NCBI GenBank assembly: GCA_027943335.1
Contig: BSBK01001160.1
Coordinates: 1 to 64,000 of the forward strand
Length of the DNA: 64,000 nt
Origin: Chamaecyparis obtusa
Lineage: Eukaryota > Streptophyta > Pinopsida > Cupressales > Cupressaceae
Direction of reading: 5' to 3'
The notes below the pieces were generated by a model. It was not told the origin of the DNA. It made no database searches and saw only the letters and a program-made list of their open reading frames with translations. The stretch's first letter is position 1, and every line of letters starts with the position of its first letter. This document shows, in pieces, positions 21,969 through 32,960 of this stretch. A program made the translations under genes and the position numbers.

Positions 21969-24731
21969 TCATGTGAAACTGACATAGTCATTAGGCTCCG
22001 ATCTGTGAAGCCACTCACTCCATAACAAAACAACAGCCAAACTAATGCCCGGCTCCCAACTCACTACAAGATCAATCATGCCAATCTGCCTTGTTCTGCT
22101 GTCATCTATAAGTAAGGTCTCAACCCAACTGAGAACCTCACTCCAACTAGGATCTCCCACACCTCTAGTATCATATGCCAGAGAAAACCAAATCTCCTGT
22201 CGATCGACTCTAGAAATGAGAACCAACTGTGAGTATGCCCCTCCTATATCCCACAAGCAAAAGAGCCAAACATCTCCCTAGCTGACTAAAATATCTTGAT
22301 GCTCACTATCCATACTCAGTGACATATCAAAAGTATCCATCTGCCATAAAGTTGCCCCTCTAATCTATAACCTGAACCAGTAACTGTGTCGAAGAGGAAA
22401 ATTGTCAAGACTGGTGGATAAGGCTTCCACTTGTGATGCGCTTAACAACTCTACTGAAAACCCCAACTCAGCACGAGGATTCCATGATTGTCTCTCAATA
22501 CCCAGAGTCATACAATATATACTAGTGTGTGAAAGATTCACACCAACCAACATAACTAGCATTCCAAGCTCGATAACCCCATACTGAATATGTCTTCCCT
22601 GATCAACATCTAAAATGAGTGGTAGTGTAAGAAGAGACATATCACTCATCATGCCACAAGACATAACTACCTCTCCTAGACTGTGGTTACACAAACCACA
22701 CTACTCATTAACTGAGCTCACCTTGCTACTCCAAACTGGTGACCAAGGCTCACCTTTGATGATTGCACCTGGGTCCTAGACCCTACAACTAACATCATCC
22801 TCATCCTAGGAATAGGAATTATCTCCCTCATCTATCTCAAAGAGGGGATTGTCAAATATGCACTCGATACCCATCCCAAACAAGGAGTTATCCATCTTCT
22901 GAAAGTGATCTAACTCATCAAGAAACTCTCAATGACCCAAAGATCTTCTTGGACAACTATCCAAGTCATAGGTATTATATATGCTATCAAGCTCTTGAAT
23001 CACGTCCTGAAAGAATTCATAGCTATCCCTATCATCCTACTCCTTGAACTGGCTAGAGACCACAATCTGATTTCTCGCCTCCTGTAGAGCAATATGAGTA
23101 TGATCCAAAGTGCCCTGAGTAGCACTAAGCTCCTTTTTGAGCTTATCGATCTCAACCTCCTTATTCCTCAACTGCTCAGCATAACTCCTAGCAACTTGTA
23201 ATAGGTGGTCACAGTCTGTAAGTAGTCTCAAATACTCTGACTTCCCATCCTCAAAATTTGTCCTGACTCCCTGTAAACCTACAGTATAGGATCTAATCCC
23301 TCTTTCATCTTGCCCTTGATCTTTCTAAGCTATCCTACACAAATCATCAATGATCTAGTGAGTTCTATCATGGTGAACTAGTGCTGCAATAATGGCATCA
23401 TCACTAACTTTCAGCTGACTCTTCAAGGCACACTTCTCATTAGGGTTACCCCGAGATGTACTACCAAATGGGTCATCCATATCAATGTGATGCAAGAGTG
23501 AAGTGCTGCTAAAGAAGTCACATGATTCCTCATTACCAGAATCACTAAAGGTCTCTGACTGGTTACCACAACCTATAACCATGGAGTTATCAAACTCTGC
23601 CACCAAGTCTCCAAAGTAGAGGGTCGAACACTCACCACCATGTCTTGAGAGCGGGGAAGTCTCAACTATAACGTCTCTATCACTAGGCTGAAATTTATCT
23701 TTCCCTTAATCAATCGTGCAAACATGCCCCTGTGACCAACTCCCTTGGCATAAGAAACAAATCTTCCCTACAATCACCGAGTCCTGGTCTATCACCAGAG
23801 ATCTTGCAACCTATAAGCCTAATGATGCCCGTTCATTTTCAGATAATGAACTCATTAATATTTCAGCCTAAAGCTTAATTAATTTAGATGAGAGTTCATA
23901 TGTCATGGGTGCGCTCCTTATTCCTCCTCTCCATAATGCCAACAATTCAGATTGTAATTGTTTGCATATGTCATAGTCCTCTTCCAAGATTGAGGATAAG
24001 ATAGTCATAATGCATGTCTTCACCCTATCTAGATGACCCTCCCTGTAATTGTCTAGGAGACACTGAAATAATTTCTGAATCATTTCATCATAACCAAGAT
24101 TCAACATGTGACTAAAAATTCTAGTGCTGGCCACTAACTCCAAGATTTTTACCTGCTTATCAAAAGTAGAGTCTCTATCATATCTCAGCCCATCTAAGCT
24201 ATCTACAATCAGCTGTAACACCTGTCTCCAAATGTTCTTGGTGTAAGGAATGATGAGAGTTGTAATTCGAGTGATCGCACTGAGACATGAGGTGACTGCA
24301 AGCCTAACATCTCGAAGTGGATGACTCATAAATCTGCATTGCACTAAGGCAACCATCATGGGATGCATGGCCCAATTAAGAAGCCTGCAATCAACTTGAT
24401 CTATTCTGGATAGATATGAATTTATTTCATTTAGTTTGGCCATCATGCTGCTTGTAATTTTCTGCTCCTCTAATTGTCATCCAAGGAAACATAACTCATT
24501 CTCAATTTCCATTTCTTTTTGGATATCTCTGAGCTGGACACCGTAGAACATGTCATTGAACTCCTTTGAAAATATTGGGCTTTCCAAGGTTTCCATGATT
24601 AAGTTTTCCTCCAAGTTTGTGCCAAAGACTGAATCACTTCTGAATCTATGAGTTGTTGTCTCTGCAATAAAATTTTTGATTTGTGCTAGTTGTAAATAAT
24701 CGAAACAAGCTGTGCACGGATTTGTTTGATC
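21969..24731 (-). pseudogene. Long chimeric ORF: PDS5-like, CCHC-like, coiled coil
   Basis: The open stretches 24731-24480, 24476-23871, 23606-23355, 23231-23037, 22694-22365 and 22256-21969 all lie in one minus-strand frame, separated by about a dozen stop codons and no frameshift. The ancestral product was therefore about 920 residues. In order it shows an unrecognised N-terminus (METLESPIFSKEFNDMF), the PDS5-like part, a cysteine cluster KICFLCQGSWSQGHVC near 23715-23768 resembling gag-type knuckles (CX2C...HXC), a Ser/Asp-rich linker, a Lys/Glu-rich coiled coil (LRNKEVEIDKLKKELSATQG), an acidic segment and an unrecognised C-terminus. It may be a fusion of element gag-like sequence with captured host sequence. 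Confidence 0.65.
23868..24476 (-). pseudogene. PDS5-like: PDS5-like N-terminal HEAT-repeat fragment
   Basis: About 200 codons on the minus strand with one open frame and no intron. The text matches the N-terminal region of plant PDS5 cohesin cofactors: LSRIDQ, HPLRDVRLAVTSCLSAITRI (PDS5: DVKVAVASCISEITRI), QLIVDSLDGL (QLIVSSFENL), KILELVASTRI (ILETVAKVRS), MLNLGYDEMIQKLFQCLL (MLDLECDSLIVEMFQHFL) and ILSSILEEDYDICKQLQSEL (LVLEESEDI.TEL). PDS5 binds cohesin and controls sister-chromatid cohesion in the nucleus. Native plant PDS5 genes have introns, so an uninterrupted copy inside an LTR element suggests capture from mRNA. It is a decayed fragment, not a functional PDS5. The family call is from recognised motifs and not from a search. 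Confidence 0.78.
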
Positions 24732-24734
24732 TCA

Positions 24735-26382
24735 GATTATACAATTAATGGATAGATTAATATTGTACTAGTCTTTATCTTCATGGAACTAAATCCAGAA
24801 TCCTTTGTATTTGAATGCCACAAGGCTTACAACATATATATATCCAGACGTATAGAAATTTATTCAAACAGTAACTGTGTTGATGCTGGCTGAAAATCCT
24901 AAGTGTGCTTTACTGATTTTTTGAGCTTCCAGTTCTACGGTAATACTCCCTGCCTGTTTTGATAAAATTTTCAGTTGCCCTCAGATTTTTTTTCTATTTA
25001 TGTAAATCTGTCAAACAGTTTGCTTGTTGTCAATTTGTTATTATTAGCATCTCAGAAGGTGATTCAAACTAGACCATCTTACAAACTTTGATTGCCCAGA
25101 TTAAATAGACCCCTCTATTTACCTCCAATTTGTACAAACTTCAGATTGTTCACTACGAGTGAAACAACCTTCAATCACACCAAACCCGTCCCAACAAAAT
25201 GAATGGTTGGTTTGTTGACAACTATGTGTCTTGACCCCAACAACTCTTGTTTCCTCTGTGGGTCCCGTCACCACACTGCTAAATCAATAGCTAATTCTAT
25301 TCACGTTAAAGTGTAGCACGCACATGTGATCACTGTCAATTAGTTGCTTATGTCTTTGAGGTTTCTCAAATCTTGGCCTGGCACTATACTATTGTTCCAG
25401 ACTGGCTATATTGAATTTGGTCTTGCAATATACACCCCCATATAAGGGATCCAGTGCTGCAACTAAACTCTCCCTTTTTAAAATTCAATGCATGTCTGTT
25501 GCAGTTTGTTATGGTTTTTAGTCTATCTTGGATATCGTGTTCTTGAACAATGACTGTATGCGACTTCCAAATCCAGACAGATACATATTAAGACCTTTCA
25601 CCAACAATCACTCATCAAATGTTGTCGAGAACAGAGAAATGCATGCTGGATTTTGTGGATGATGGACTTGTGTCTTCTTTTCTAGCTTATCATTGATCAT
25701 GTGCCCGTGTTCTTCCCTTCTACACAGTAGACATAGGCATCTATTTACAGCCGTGTGTTAACGAGTTATTGTAGGGGAGCGTATCGCTTCCCACCAGCTC
25801 TACACCAGCTTTGGACTAGCTCACAGGAGGGTGTGGCTGGTGCACATACGTGGGAGTCTCCTGGCTTGCTTCCGACTGCTATAGAAGTTCCTACACCCGA
25901 TAGCCTAACTTTTCTTCCAAGACTTCCTTCAGTTTGTGGAACAAATGGTCTCTCAGAGCACTAGCTTCGACCAGTGTATTGGATGTTGGCAGTGCTTTTC
26001 CTAGCCTGAGACCTCACGCGTAATCTTGAAGCGCGTGAATGCTACTTGTTCTTACTTTCATACACGTGAATGATGGTGGACGTGTGCTTTAGGTTCTCAA
26101 CCAATGACCATTATTTTTTTGCCCTCTCCAGCTAAATACGAGAGTCAAGAACTCTGCTCAACACGGGATACCAAAACCGAGCTAGGACATGGCATGTATC
26201 TATGCTGGCAACTGGTATTGAGTTGAAGCTCTGCTGGCAGGTGAGATTCACCACTATATTAACTCTACTGACTATCATGCCCAGCTAGATTCAATCTCAT
26301 GCACCCAACTAATATCAGTTACAAATGTAGGAAATGAAGTTCTTCTACATTTACGAGAGCTTAATATCGAGATGTAGCCAAC
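24735..26382. other. 5' internal region of the PDS5-carrying element, no domain
   Basis: No frame of note on either strand beyond about 70 codons. The part 25.2-26.2 kb is less AT-rich than its surroundings. It could be leader sequence or further captured host DNA, and I see nothing that decides. Confidence 0.35.
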
Positions 26383-26751
26383 TTAAAGTTCTTCAAAATT
26401 CCAAAGCAATCTATTGTGGCCACGAATATAAAGATTTTCTTCCTTCCTTACTAAGATACCTACTTTCTGTGAATAATGTTGCCGAAGATACCTTCTTGCT
26501 GTGAATAATGTTGCCGAAGAGAATTTCTTCTCATCATGAAGTTTCTGCAATTTGTTACTAAAAGGAAACCTCACATTGCTAAAACTCTGAAAACAATAAT
26601 ATTCAGAAAAATTAATCTCTTTTCTTAATGTATACCCAGAAATAATCTCTACCAAACCCAAGCAATGTGTATTTGAAATCCCACCTATTGTTGTAGATGG
26701 CTTTAATATTCTGAGAATTTCCTGAAAAACCTCATAACCTGGTATTTTCAA
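26383..26751 (-). CDS. Small ORF near the 5' LTR, unknown
   Basis: A 122-codon minus-strand frame starting about 100 bases inside the primer site, beginning MKIPGYEVFQEIL. It is basic, with an aromatic/Arg-rich C-terminal half. It is in a different frame from the long chimeric ORF. A 32-bp tandem duplication (about 26457-26520) lies within it and would change the frame if one copy were lost, so the present frame may be secondary. No family was recognised, and it may be non-coding. Confidence 0.25.
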   Translation of the reverse strand: MKIPGYEVFQEILRILKPSTTIGGISNTHCLGLVEIISGYTLRKEINFSEYYCFQSFSNVRFPFSNKLQKLHDEKKFSSATLFTARRYLRQHYSQKVGILVRKEENLYIRGHNRLLWNFEEL

Positions 26752-26852
26752 AATTAAAAATATTTCCTTACCTCATCAAAACAAAGAAATTATCTTGAAA
26801 CTGAAATATTCAAATTCTACAAATTGAAAACCCTACAGGCTGGTAGGATACA

Positions 26853-26866
26853 TGGCTCTGATACCA
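26853..26866 (-). promoter_or_regulatory. Primer binding site of the PDS5-carrying element
   Basis: The minus strand reads TGGTATCAGAGCCA one base after the LTR, an exact match to the tRNA-Met-type primer site used by many plant LTR elements. Confidence 0.9.
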
Positions 26867-26867
26867 C

Positions 26868-27753
26868 TAAAATTACCTTAACCGACCATTTACTAATTTT
26901 CACCAATCAATCACATGCAGATTCAAAAACCAATAGAACATGCAAATAACTGTTGAACCAATAACAATAACCAACAGATTTATTTATATAACCAACAAGT
27001 ACATTCTCATGAAATAACTCATAAATATGGTTTTGTATTATACAACAACAATACAATAACCAAAAATTACTATATCCAATCTGAAATACAAAAATAATAG
27101 TAAGATCGAATGACCAAGAACCTGGTAAAACAATGGCAAACTCTGAGTGAATCCGCACCAGGATGAATTGGGTTTCCATCCAATCCACTAAGAAATGATG
27201 AAGGTTTTCATCCTTAGATTTTTTATTCGATAGCTAAAGCTTCTCGAATTCTCAAGGAGAGATAAAAATTCATAAACTGAAGCATGCTTAAAAAGACTCC
27301 AAAACCTCCTCTTATGGCTGCAGTTGTGACCCTTCAGTTTCCCCACTATGACTCTTCATATGCCCATTTCGTCTCTTTATAATTTCACTTTAAGTCACTT
27401 TAAAATAAAATGACCATTGAGTTATAAAGTAAAATAATAAATAAGTGAGGAAATCTTTCGGCATTAAAACGAGGGCCCAAACAAGCTCAGATGCTGACGT
27501 GTGATAGCTCGTCGAAAAGCTCTCGATGAGATGCTCCAAGTCTAATACTGAAAAGCTGAGAATTCTGAACCCCTGCTAATTTGCTATAAATAGTAAGTAC
27601 CCTAGAAACATGTGAAAACTGCTCCGATTGGCTTGGAACTAAAACCACCTAGGCCAATCATCTCCTGAAGCACTGCCATGCCACTATCCAGACCAAGGTA
27701 AAATGGATAACACCTCGACACCATATAAGGTACCCCAAAAAGGGGACATTACA
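26868..27753 (-). repeat. 5' LTR of the PDS5-carrying element
   Basis: 886 bp, partner of 20982-21864. On the minus strand it starts TGTAATGTCCCC and ends with TTTTA, where the other copy keeps the CA end, so the terminal base has mutated. It adjoins the right TSD tgttt. Confidence 0.9.
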
Positions 27754-29325
27754 TGTTTACGCAATATCTAGGATGTTCCTTATGTTTTTTCTTTATAATA
27801 AAGGGATAGATCCTTGAGATCATCCTTCTTGTCTCTTGATCCAACTTGTGTGGTCAAGGATCCCTAAGGTACACCTATAAACCTTTGGATACCTTAGCCC
27901 ACTTGGATTTTAAGCCTATAGTTGATAGGTATGATTAGGTTTTTTGTGTGTTTTAGGAGTTTTAGTCATGATTCTAATGATTTTGGATCATTCTAGGTAG
28001 ATTTGATCTAGTCTAGGTTTTGAGATCTCATTCCAAGTCATTTGGATTGGAAAATTGCAAAAATGCAAGAAATGTTGCAAAAGATGTAAATTTTGCTTGA
28101 GCAACTTTTTAAAAATGGCTCGAGAAGTTAAAATTTGGTTACCAATGGTCACAACCACTCATGGACCAGTTGGAACTTGGATTTGAAGACATTTAAACAT
28201 GTTCAAGTGTCTCTAAGAGGTTAGACATTTTAGCATGAATTTTTTATGTAGTTTTAATAAAAACCACCATATTTCTTGAGAAACCGTTGAGTGGTACATA
28301 CGTGTACAAAGTGATAAGACCAAATTAATGACATGGTCTAAAGGACTTGTGAATCTATTGTATAGATCATTTGGATTGGATTCATTTGGATTTGAATAGA
28401 AAAAGTTATAATCAAATTTGTAAGAACAGTCCAGGAAGAAACCCAATCCAGCCCTCGTGTACAAATGGAGTCCTAACTTGACATTTCGCTAGTGGAATTC
28501 CACAACCACTTGGTAAATACAAGTTAGGAATGTATTATTAATGATTCCAAAAGCTCAGGGTGAGATTTGGAGGTTTGGGGGCTTTTGCATCAAGCCCTAG
28601 GCTAAATATCCCTATGTATTTACCCAATCGGATGTATGAAGTTGTGTGCAGACAACTGAACTAATTGAAGGGATATTTTGTAAGGTTTTTTTGAGTCATT
28701 TGGAGTTAGAGGAAGGTTTCAAAAATCCTCCATCAATTCCATGAACCCATCCTTGACCACTTGATGTGTAATCCAAGCCTAATCTAACCAATTAGGTCTG
28801 TGAGCATTGTGAGAGTTGAGTGATGCTGGAGTGGAGTTGGTCCTTGTGACTTTGGGGATATCCTAGAAATAAAAAAGGGTCCTTGAATATACCCTTAGAT
28901 TATTCATTCTCATCCATATTTGAAATTTTCACACTGAAAACCATTGTGAGAGACCTAGTAGGATTCGTAGGTTAGGTTGAGTTTGGTTTGTTGTGGGTGT
29001 TGTAGGATCAATTTTTTTATTGATTCTTTGTTCATATATCCTAAATAATGTGTTCCAACCTTTATATTGGTTTGTCAATGTCACTGGTGAATATTTCCAT
29101 ATTTGTCTTAGAATAGGAAAAGTGTCCCTAAGTCATTATTGGTGAAGAGTTGGCATAAGACCCTTGGGTGTTGAAGTGGAGTAGGGAAGGTGTTTAGACA
29201 CCTCTACTTGGTTGATATACATCATATCCCAAGAATAGTGGAGTTGGATTGTGTTAAATCTAAGGTTTACAAGTTGTGAAGGAGATACCATATCTCATTT
29301 TCTTCTTGTTGTGCTCTTTGCATCA
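27754..29325 (+). repeat. Chromovirus 3' LTR, second fragment
   Basis: Resumes with 'tgttta', then 'atctaggatgttcc', and runs collinear with 14.78-16.36 kb to the TTTGCATCA end. Some open frames on the opposite strand here are incidental. The first five bases are the TSD copy made by the inner element. Confidence 0.92.
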
Positions 29326-29330
29326 TAAAG

Positions 29331-29800
29331 TAGGGGCTAGAGAAATGATGATGATGTAGAATCTGGCACATAGATCTTGCATGTGTTGGTTTTCAAATGG
29401 TATGTGAAGATCGTGGAGGATGCCAATGGTTTGGGTGAGTATAATTTCTTCAACCCATTTCATGAAGTATTCAATGTCAGTTATGATATACTTATGTGCA
29501 TCCAAGGAGAGGGGGGTTATATTACCAATGAGGTCGAAGCCCCAACATGAGAAGGGCCAAGGTGGTGAGATCAGATGGAGGTCCTACACTGGGGATTAAA
29601 GAAGATTCACATACTACTGACACGGTAGGTATTTCTGTATGAACTCACAAGCATCATGTTCTATTGTTGGCCAATAGTACCCTTCTCTAATCAAGTGCTT
29701 TGCTAGAACCATGCCACTTTTGTGGGCACCACAAATTCCAACGTGAACCTCATTTTATGATAGGGAGGCCTCATTTGAATCTAAATACCGAGAGAGGATG
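29331..29800 (-). pseudogene. Tat-1 integrase, N-terminal and core part
   Basis: Reading the minus strand from 29.79 kb, HVGICGAHKSGMVLAKHLIR and, further on, ACEFIQKYLPCQ form the HHCC zinc-binding module (one of the Cys positions appears as Tyr). TDIEYFMKWVEEI carries the first catalytic Asp. The text ends at FYIIIISLAPTL, directly at the chromovirus insertion. Its continuation, FPQGYGQA, is at 14.74 kb. Frameshifts and stops are present. Confidence 0.78.
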
Positions 29801-30109
29801 TCATGATATTCACGATGATATAGGGTGTAGCTATGAGAGTGTAGCAGGAAGCTCTATGGATGAGGATTTTGCGTTGGGTGTTTTTGAGGTGAGGGGATAT
29901 GATACCATTCTTTAGATAAGCATGGATGTCATGGTACCATGGGGACTAGGGACCAACCAAAATGCACACCATTTCAGAATCAACATTCTTGTAAGTAGGT
30001 GTATGTAGCTACTTGACTAAAAATTTGTACTGTGTAGAATCTTGAGGGATCTCTAGTAAGGACCCAATGGTGGCCATTGCATCTGCAACTATTTTTTTAG
30101 CCTGGGTAC

Positions 30110-30728
30110 CTACGTGAACTGTAAGCTTAGGAAATATTCTTTTAGCTTGTCCACTAATTCCTTGTATGGTAATATTTTTTTGTCCTTGGTTTGGAATTCA
30201 TCCAGGACCTTCTTGATGATGAGTTGTGAGTCCCCAAACACTTGTAATTCTATGATATTCCATTGGATCCATCTTGAGGATGAAGATGAGTGTCTCATAT
30301 TATGCAATGTTATTGGTGCAAAGGAATCCCAACTTGAATGATTTGGGGATGTAATCACCTTAGGGAGTGAAAAAGAGGATTCCAACTTCTGATCCATGAG
30401 ATGTGTAAGAGCCATCAAAATATAGCTTCCATGTCGGATGTTCTTCGACCATGCATAGATGTTCATCAGATAATTATGTTACCAAAAGATACACATCTAC
30501 TAGGGGTACCTCAACTAGTTGATCTATAATGACCTGCTCCTTTATTGCCTTTTTGTCTATATATTGGATGTCAAATTCAATCAGGAGCATAACCCATTTT
30601 TCCATCTGTCTTGTAAGTGTTTTCTCAAAATCAGGTACTTGAGTGGATCTACTTTGGAAATGAACTTTATGGTGTGGATGAGCATGTAATGCTAAAACTT
30701 TTGAGTTGTGAAAAACACTGCAAGACAT
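30110..30728 (-). pseudogene. Tat-1 RNase H
   Basis: Two minus-strand stretches. The first (30728-30474) contains EKWVMLLIEFDIQYIDKKAIK, the linker between RT and the second RNase H typical of Tat elements. The second (30466-30110) contains IIELQVFGDSQLIIKKVLDE, around the RNase H Asp of the 'GDSQLV' type, then KELVDKLKEYF. A stop separates them. In the replication cycle this removes RNA from the hybrid. The extra, cellular-type RNase H is a Tat hallmark, but which RNase H is which cannot be resolved here. Confidence 0.7.
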
Positions 30729-32038
30729 GCCTTCTCCATGGGTGAATAATTCAACTCATAGCCGACAAGCATGCGACTGATGTAGTAGATGGATTTTTCC
30801 TTACCATTATCATTGAACTGGGCCAACAATGCTCCCAGTGTTGTACTAGTTGCTCAAATGCACAAGATGAGAGGGCATCCTAGTGTTGGTGGCACAAGAA
30901 TGGGTGAGTTGGCCAGGTATTCCTTGTTCTTTTGAAAACTCCATTGATAGATTGGGTCCCACTTGAAGTTGGTATCATTGCAAAGAAGATGGGTGAATGG
31001 TTGACACTTGTTGGTTAGCTATGATATGAATCTATGGACAAATTTTAGTTTACCTTGTAGGCTCCTTAGTTTCTTGAGTATTTAGGGAGGAGGCATGTCC
31101 ATTATGGCCTTGAATTTCTTGGGATCAATCTCAATGTATCACTGTGACATAACGAACCCCGGTAGCTTACCTGATGTTACACTGAAGAAACATTTATTTG
31201 GGTTGAGATTTAAGCCATAATGATGTAGACGATCAAACATAGGCTCAATAATGTCGAGGTGTTCCAAACATGTCCTAGTTTTTTTCTAGAATGTCATCCA
31301 CATTGTCTTCGAGTATATTGTGTATCATGTTGTGGAATATGGTTTTCATTGCTCTTTGAAAGGTATCTCCTACATATTTAACCTGAATAACATCATATTA
31401 TAATATAAATTACCCCATGGGGTTGTAAATGCTATTTTATGTTGTTCTTATTCTATTGTGTGGATTTGATTGTACCTTGAGAAGCCATCCATGAGTGACA
31501 ACATCTTATGACCAATTGTGAGATCAAAAATCATATCTATATTCGGTAGAGGGAAATTATATTTTGGGCATGCTTTGTTAAGGTCTTGGAAGTTCATGTA
31601 GATTCTTATTTCCCTTGATGGCTTAGAAAATGGTACCATGTTAGAGATCCACTCTAAATAATGAATGGATCAGATGATCTTTTCTTGCAGGATTTTTTCA
31701 AGTTCTACTTTAAGCAATAGGGCTACCTTGGGATGCATTTTCAAAAGCTTATGTTTGACTATTTTTGTGCTTGGATCCACTCCGAGGTGATGAACAACCA
31801 GGTTGGGATCCAATCCATACATATGAGTGTATGACCCTGAAAAATTTATCATAGCCTCTTGGAGGAGTGTAGTAAAAGATGCTTCCTCTCCCTCAGTCAG
31901 GGATGCGACAATGTATATTATTCTCAAATATTCCTCAGTTCCCAAGTTGATGGGCTTGGTGTTTTCAATGAGTATGGAGGATTTCTCTAGCCTATAATCA
32001 TTGATAAGAGGAAGAGGCAATTCTTCATCTTCCAACAC
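30729..32038 (-). pseudogene. Tat-1 reverse transcriptase
   Basis: The minus strand from 32038 reads PINLGTEEYLRIIYIVASL, SGSYTHMYGLDPNLVVHHL and KHKLLKMHPKVALLLKVELE, the conserved RT N-terminal linker. It continues after a stop as RIYMNFQDLNKACPKYNFPL and DGFSRYNQI. Near 31290 the catalytic loop reads EDNVDDILEK, where Tyr normally precedes VDD, so the two Asp are kept. Multiple stops and frame changes follow. It is a dead copy. Confidence 0.8.
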
Positions 32039-32039
32039 C

Positions 32040-32946
32040 TCATAGAGGTTTTCACTAGAAGATACACCCTTTTAAAAACTTTTTTGGAGTCAAAAAGTGC
32101 CCCAGAGGGGTTTTCACAAAAAGATTCATTCTTTTCTTTTTTTTTTTTTTTTTTACAGCTAAAGACTTCCTCTTCCCCAAAATATCCCTTAGGGTCCATC
32201 TTATAGACATGCACTGACACGTTCCCCCAGCCTTTCTATTGGTCTAACGCTCTCATGAATAGTAGGAGTGATTCCTAGCTTCAGAACTCATCGATGTGTG
32301 TAACACTTGGTTGGTCCCAATCTATGAGTTCAGGATGGATGAGTGGGAGGTTGATGGCTAGTTGGTAGAGGACAAAATTTCCCAGGAAGGTTTCATTGTC
32401 AAGTATATCATCATAGGATTTCTTCACTTCTTCTTCAAGGATGTCTTCAATTTCCATGATTTCATCTTGGATATTCAAGAGGGTAACATTGGGCACATTG
32501 GTGCCCCTAGTCATGGTATTGCAGCCCTATATGTGTAGGCAAGGGGTGTTAAATCCAAGGCCTTGATGTCTTGGGTTTTGTGAGGTTTCCAGCGGGTCTT
32601 TCATGCCACCTTCTTTAGGTCCTTAACCTTAACCTTGACAGTTCCATTATTTTGTATCTCACTTGTGTGACGTGGGGTAGTTATCCTTGAAGTACCCAAA
32701 GAGTTTGGTTTCAGGGGGAGGGGGATCTTTGTACAACCATCAGTTGATATCAGGGTCCATTTCTTGATTATTTAGAATACCATGTGATAAGAATGCGGAT
32801 GGACCCATTTTCTTTACTTGAGGTTCTTCTTGAGGGAGTGTGCTTTGGTGACATGGATGCCCTTGGGTATGTGGATTGAGTGACATGGCCCCTACTGTAA
32901 AGGCATCAGTCAAACTATATTCACCACAACCCCTGTTATTCACCAT
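32040..32946 (-). pseudogene. Tat-1 protease-RT linker
   Basis: Minus-strand open pieces (32946-32740, 32514-32281, 32220-31987) without a recognised domain. The last is Lys-rich and contains a poly-A stretch (plus T-run at 32140-32155). They lie where Tat polyproteins have a poorly conserved linker between protease and RT. The pieces are assigned by position only. Confidence 0.45.
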
Positions 32947-32960
32947 CTAGCATGCCAAAA

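Larger units (their letters stand above)
20982..27753 (-). mobile_element. Non-autonomous LTR element carrying a PDS5-like fragment
   Basis: Inserted in the chromovirus 3' LTR. The 5-bp TSD tgttt is perfect (20977-20981 and 27754-27758). LTRs are 20982-21864 and 26868-27753. On the minus strand they begin TGTAATGTCCCC, and a primer site TGGTATCAGAGCCA follows the 5' LTR. The 5.0-kb interior lacks recognisable protease, RT, RNase H or integrase. It carries one long, stop-ridden minus-strand frame (21969-24731) with a PDS5-like section. Mobilisation would have needed proteins from another element. The LTRs differ at about nine of the first 145 aligned bases. Confidence 0.88.
14749..29325 (+). 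mobile_element. Chromovirus (Ty3/gypsy) inserted in the Tat-1 integrase
   Basis: The two LTRs start TGGTGCAGGG and end TTTGCATCA. Flanks are gaaag (14744-14748) and taaag (29326-29330), a 5-bp TSD with one mismatch. The plus-strand order is gag, protease, RT, RNase H, integrase, chromodomain. The 3' LTR is interrupted by another element (20982-27753). Without that insertion the 3' LTR is about 1601 bp, against 1607 bp for the 5' LTR. In the first 140 aligned bases I count about seven LTR differences, so it is not recent. Several stops and frameshifts disable it. Confidence 0.9.

Noticed and set aside
23868..24476. A functional PDS5 gene
   Set aside because: Only the N-terminal part is present, the frame is broken by stops, and it lies inside LTRs with a TSD.
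25755..25964. Plus-strand 69-codon frame in the PDS5-carrying element
   Set aside because: No domain, opposite to the element's coding strand, and of a length expected by chance.
29700..29915. Plus-strand open frame of 71 codons
   Set aside because: It lies opposite the Tat-1 integrase zinc module, whose motifs are on the minus strand.
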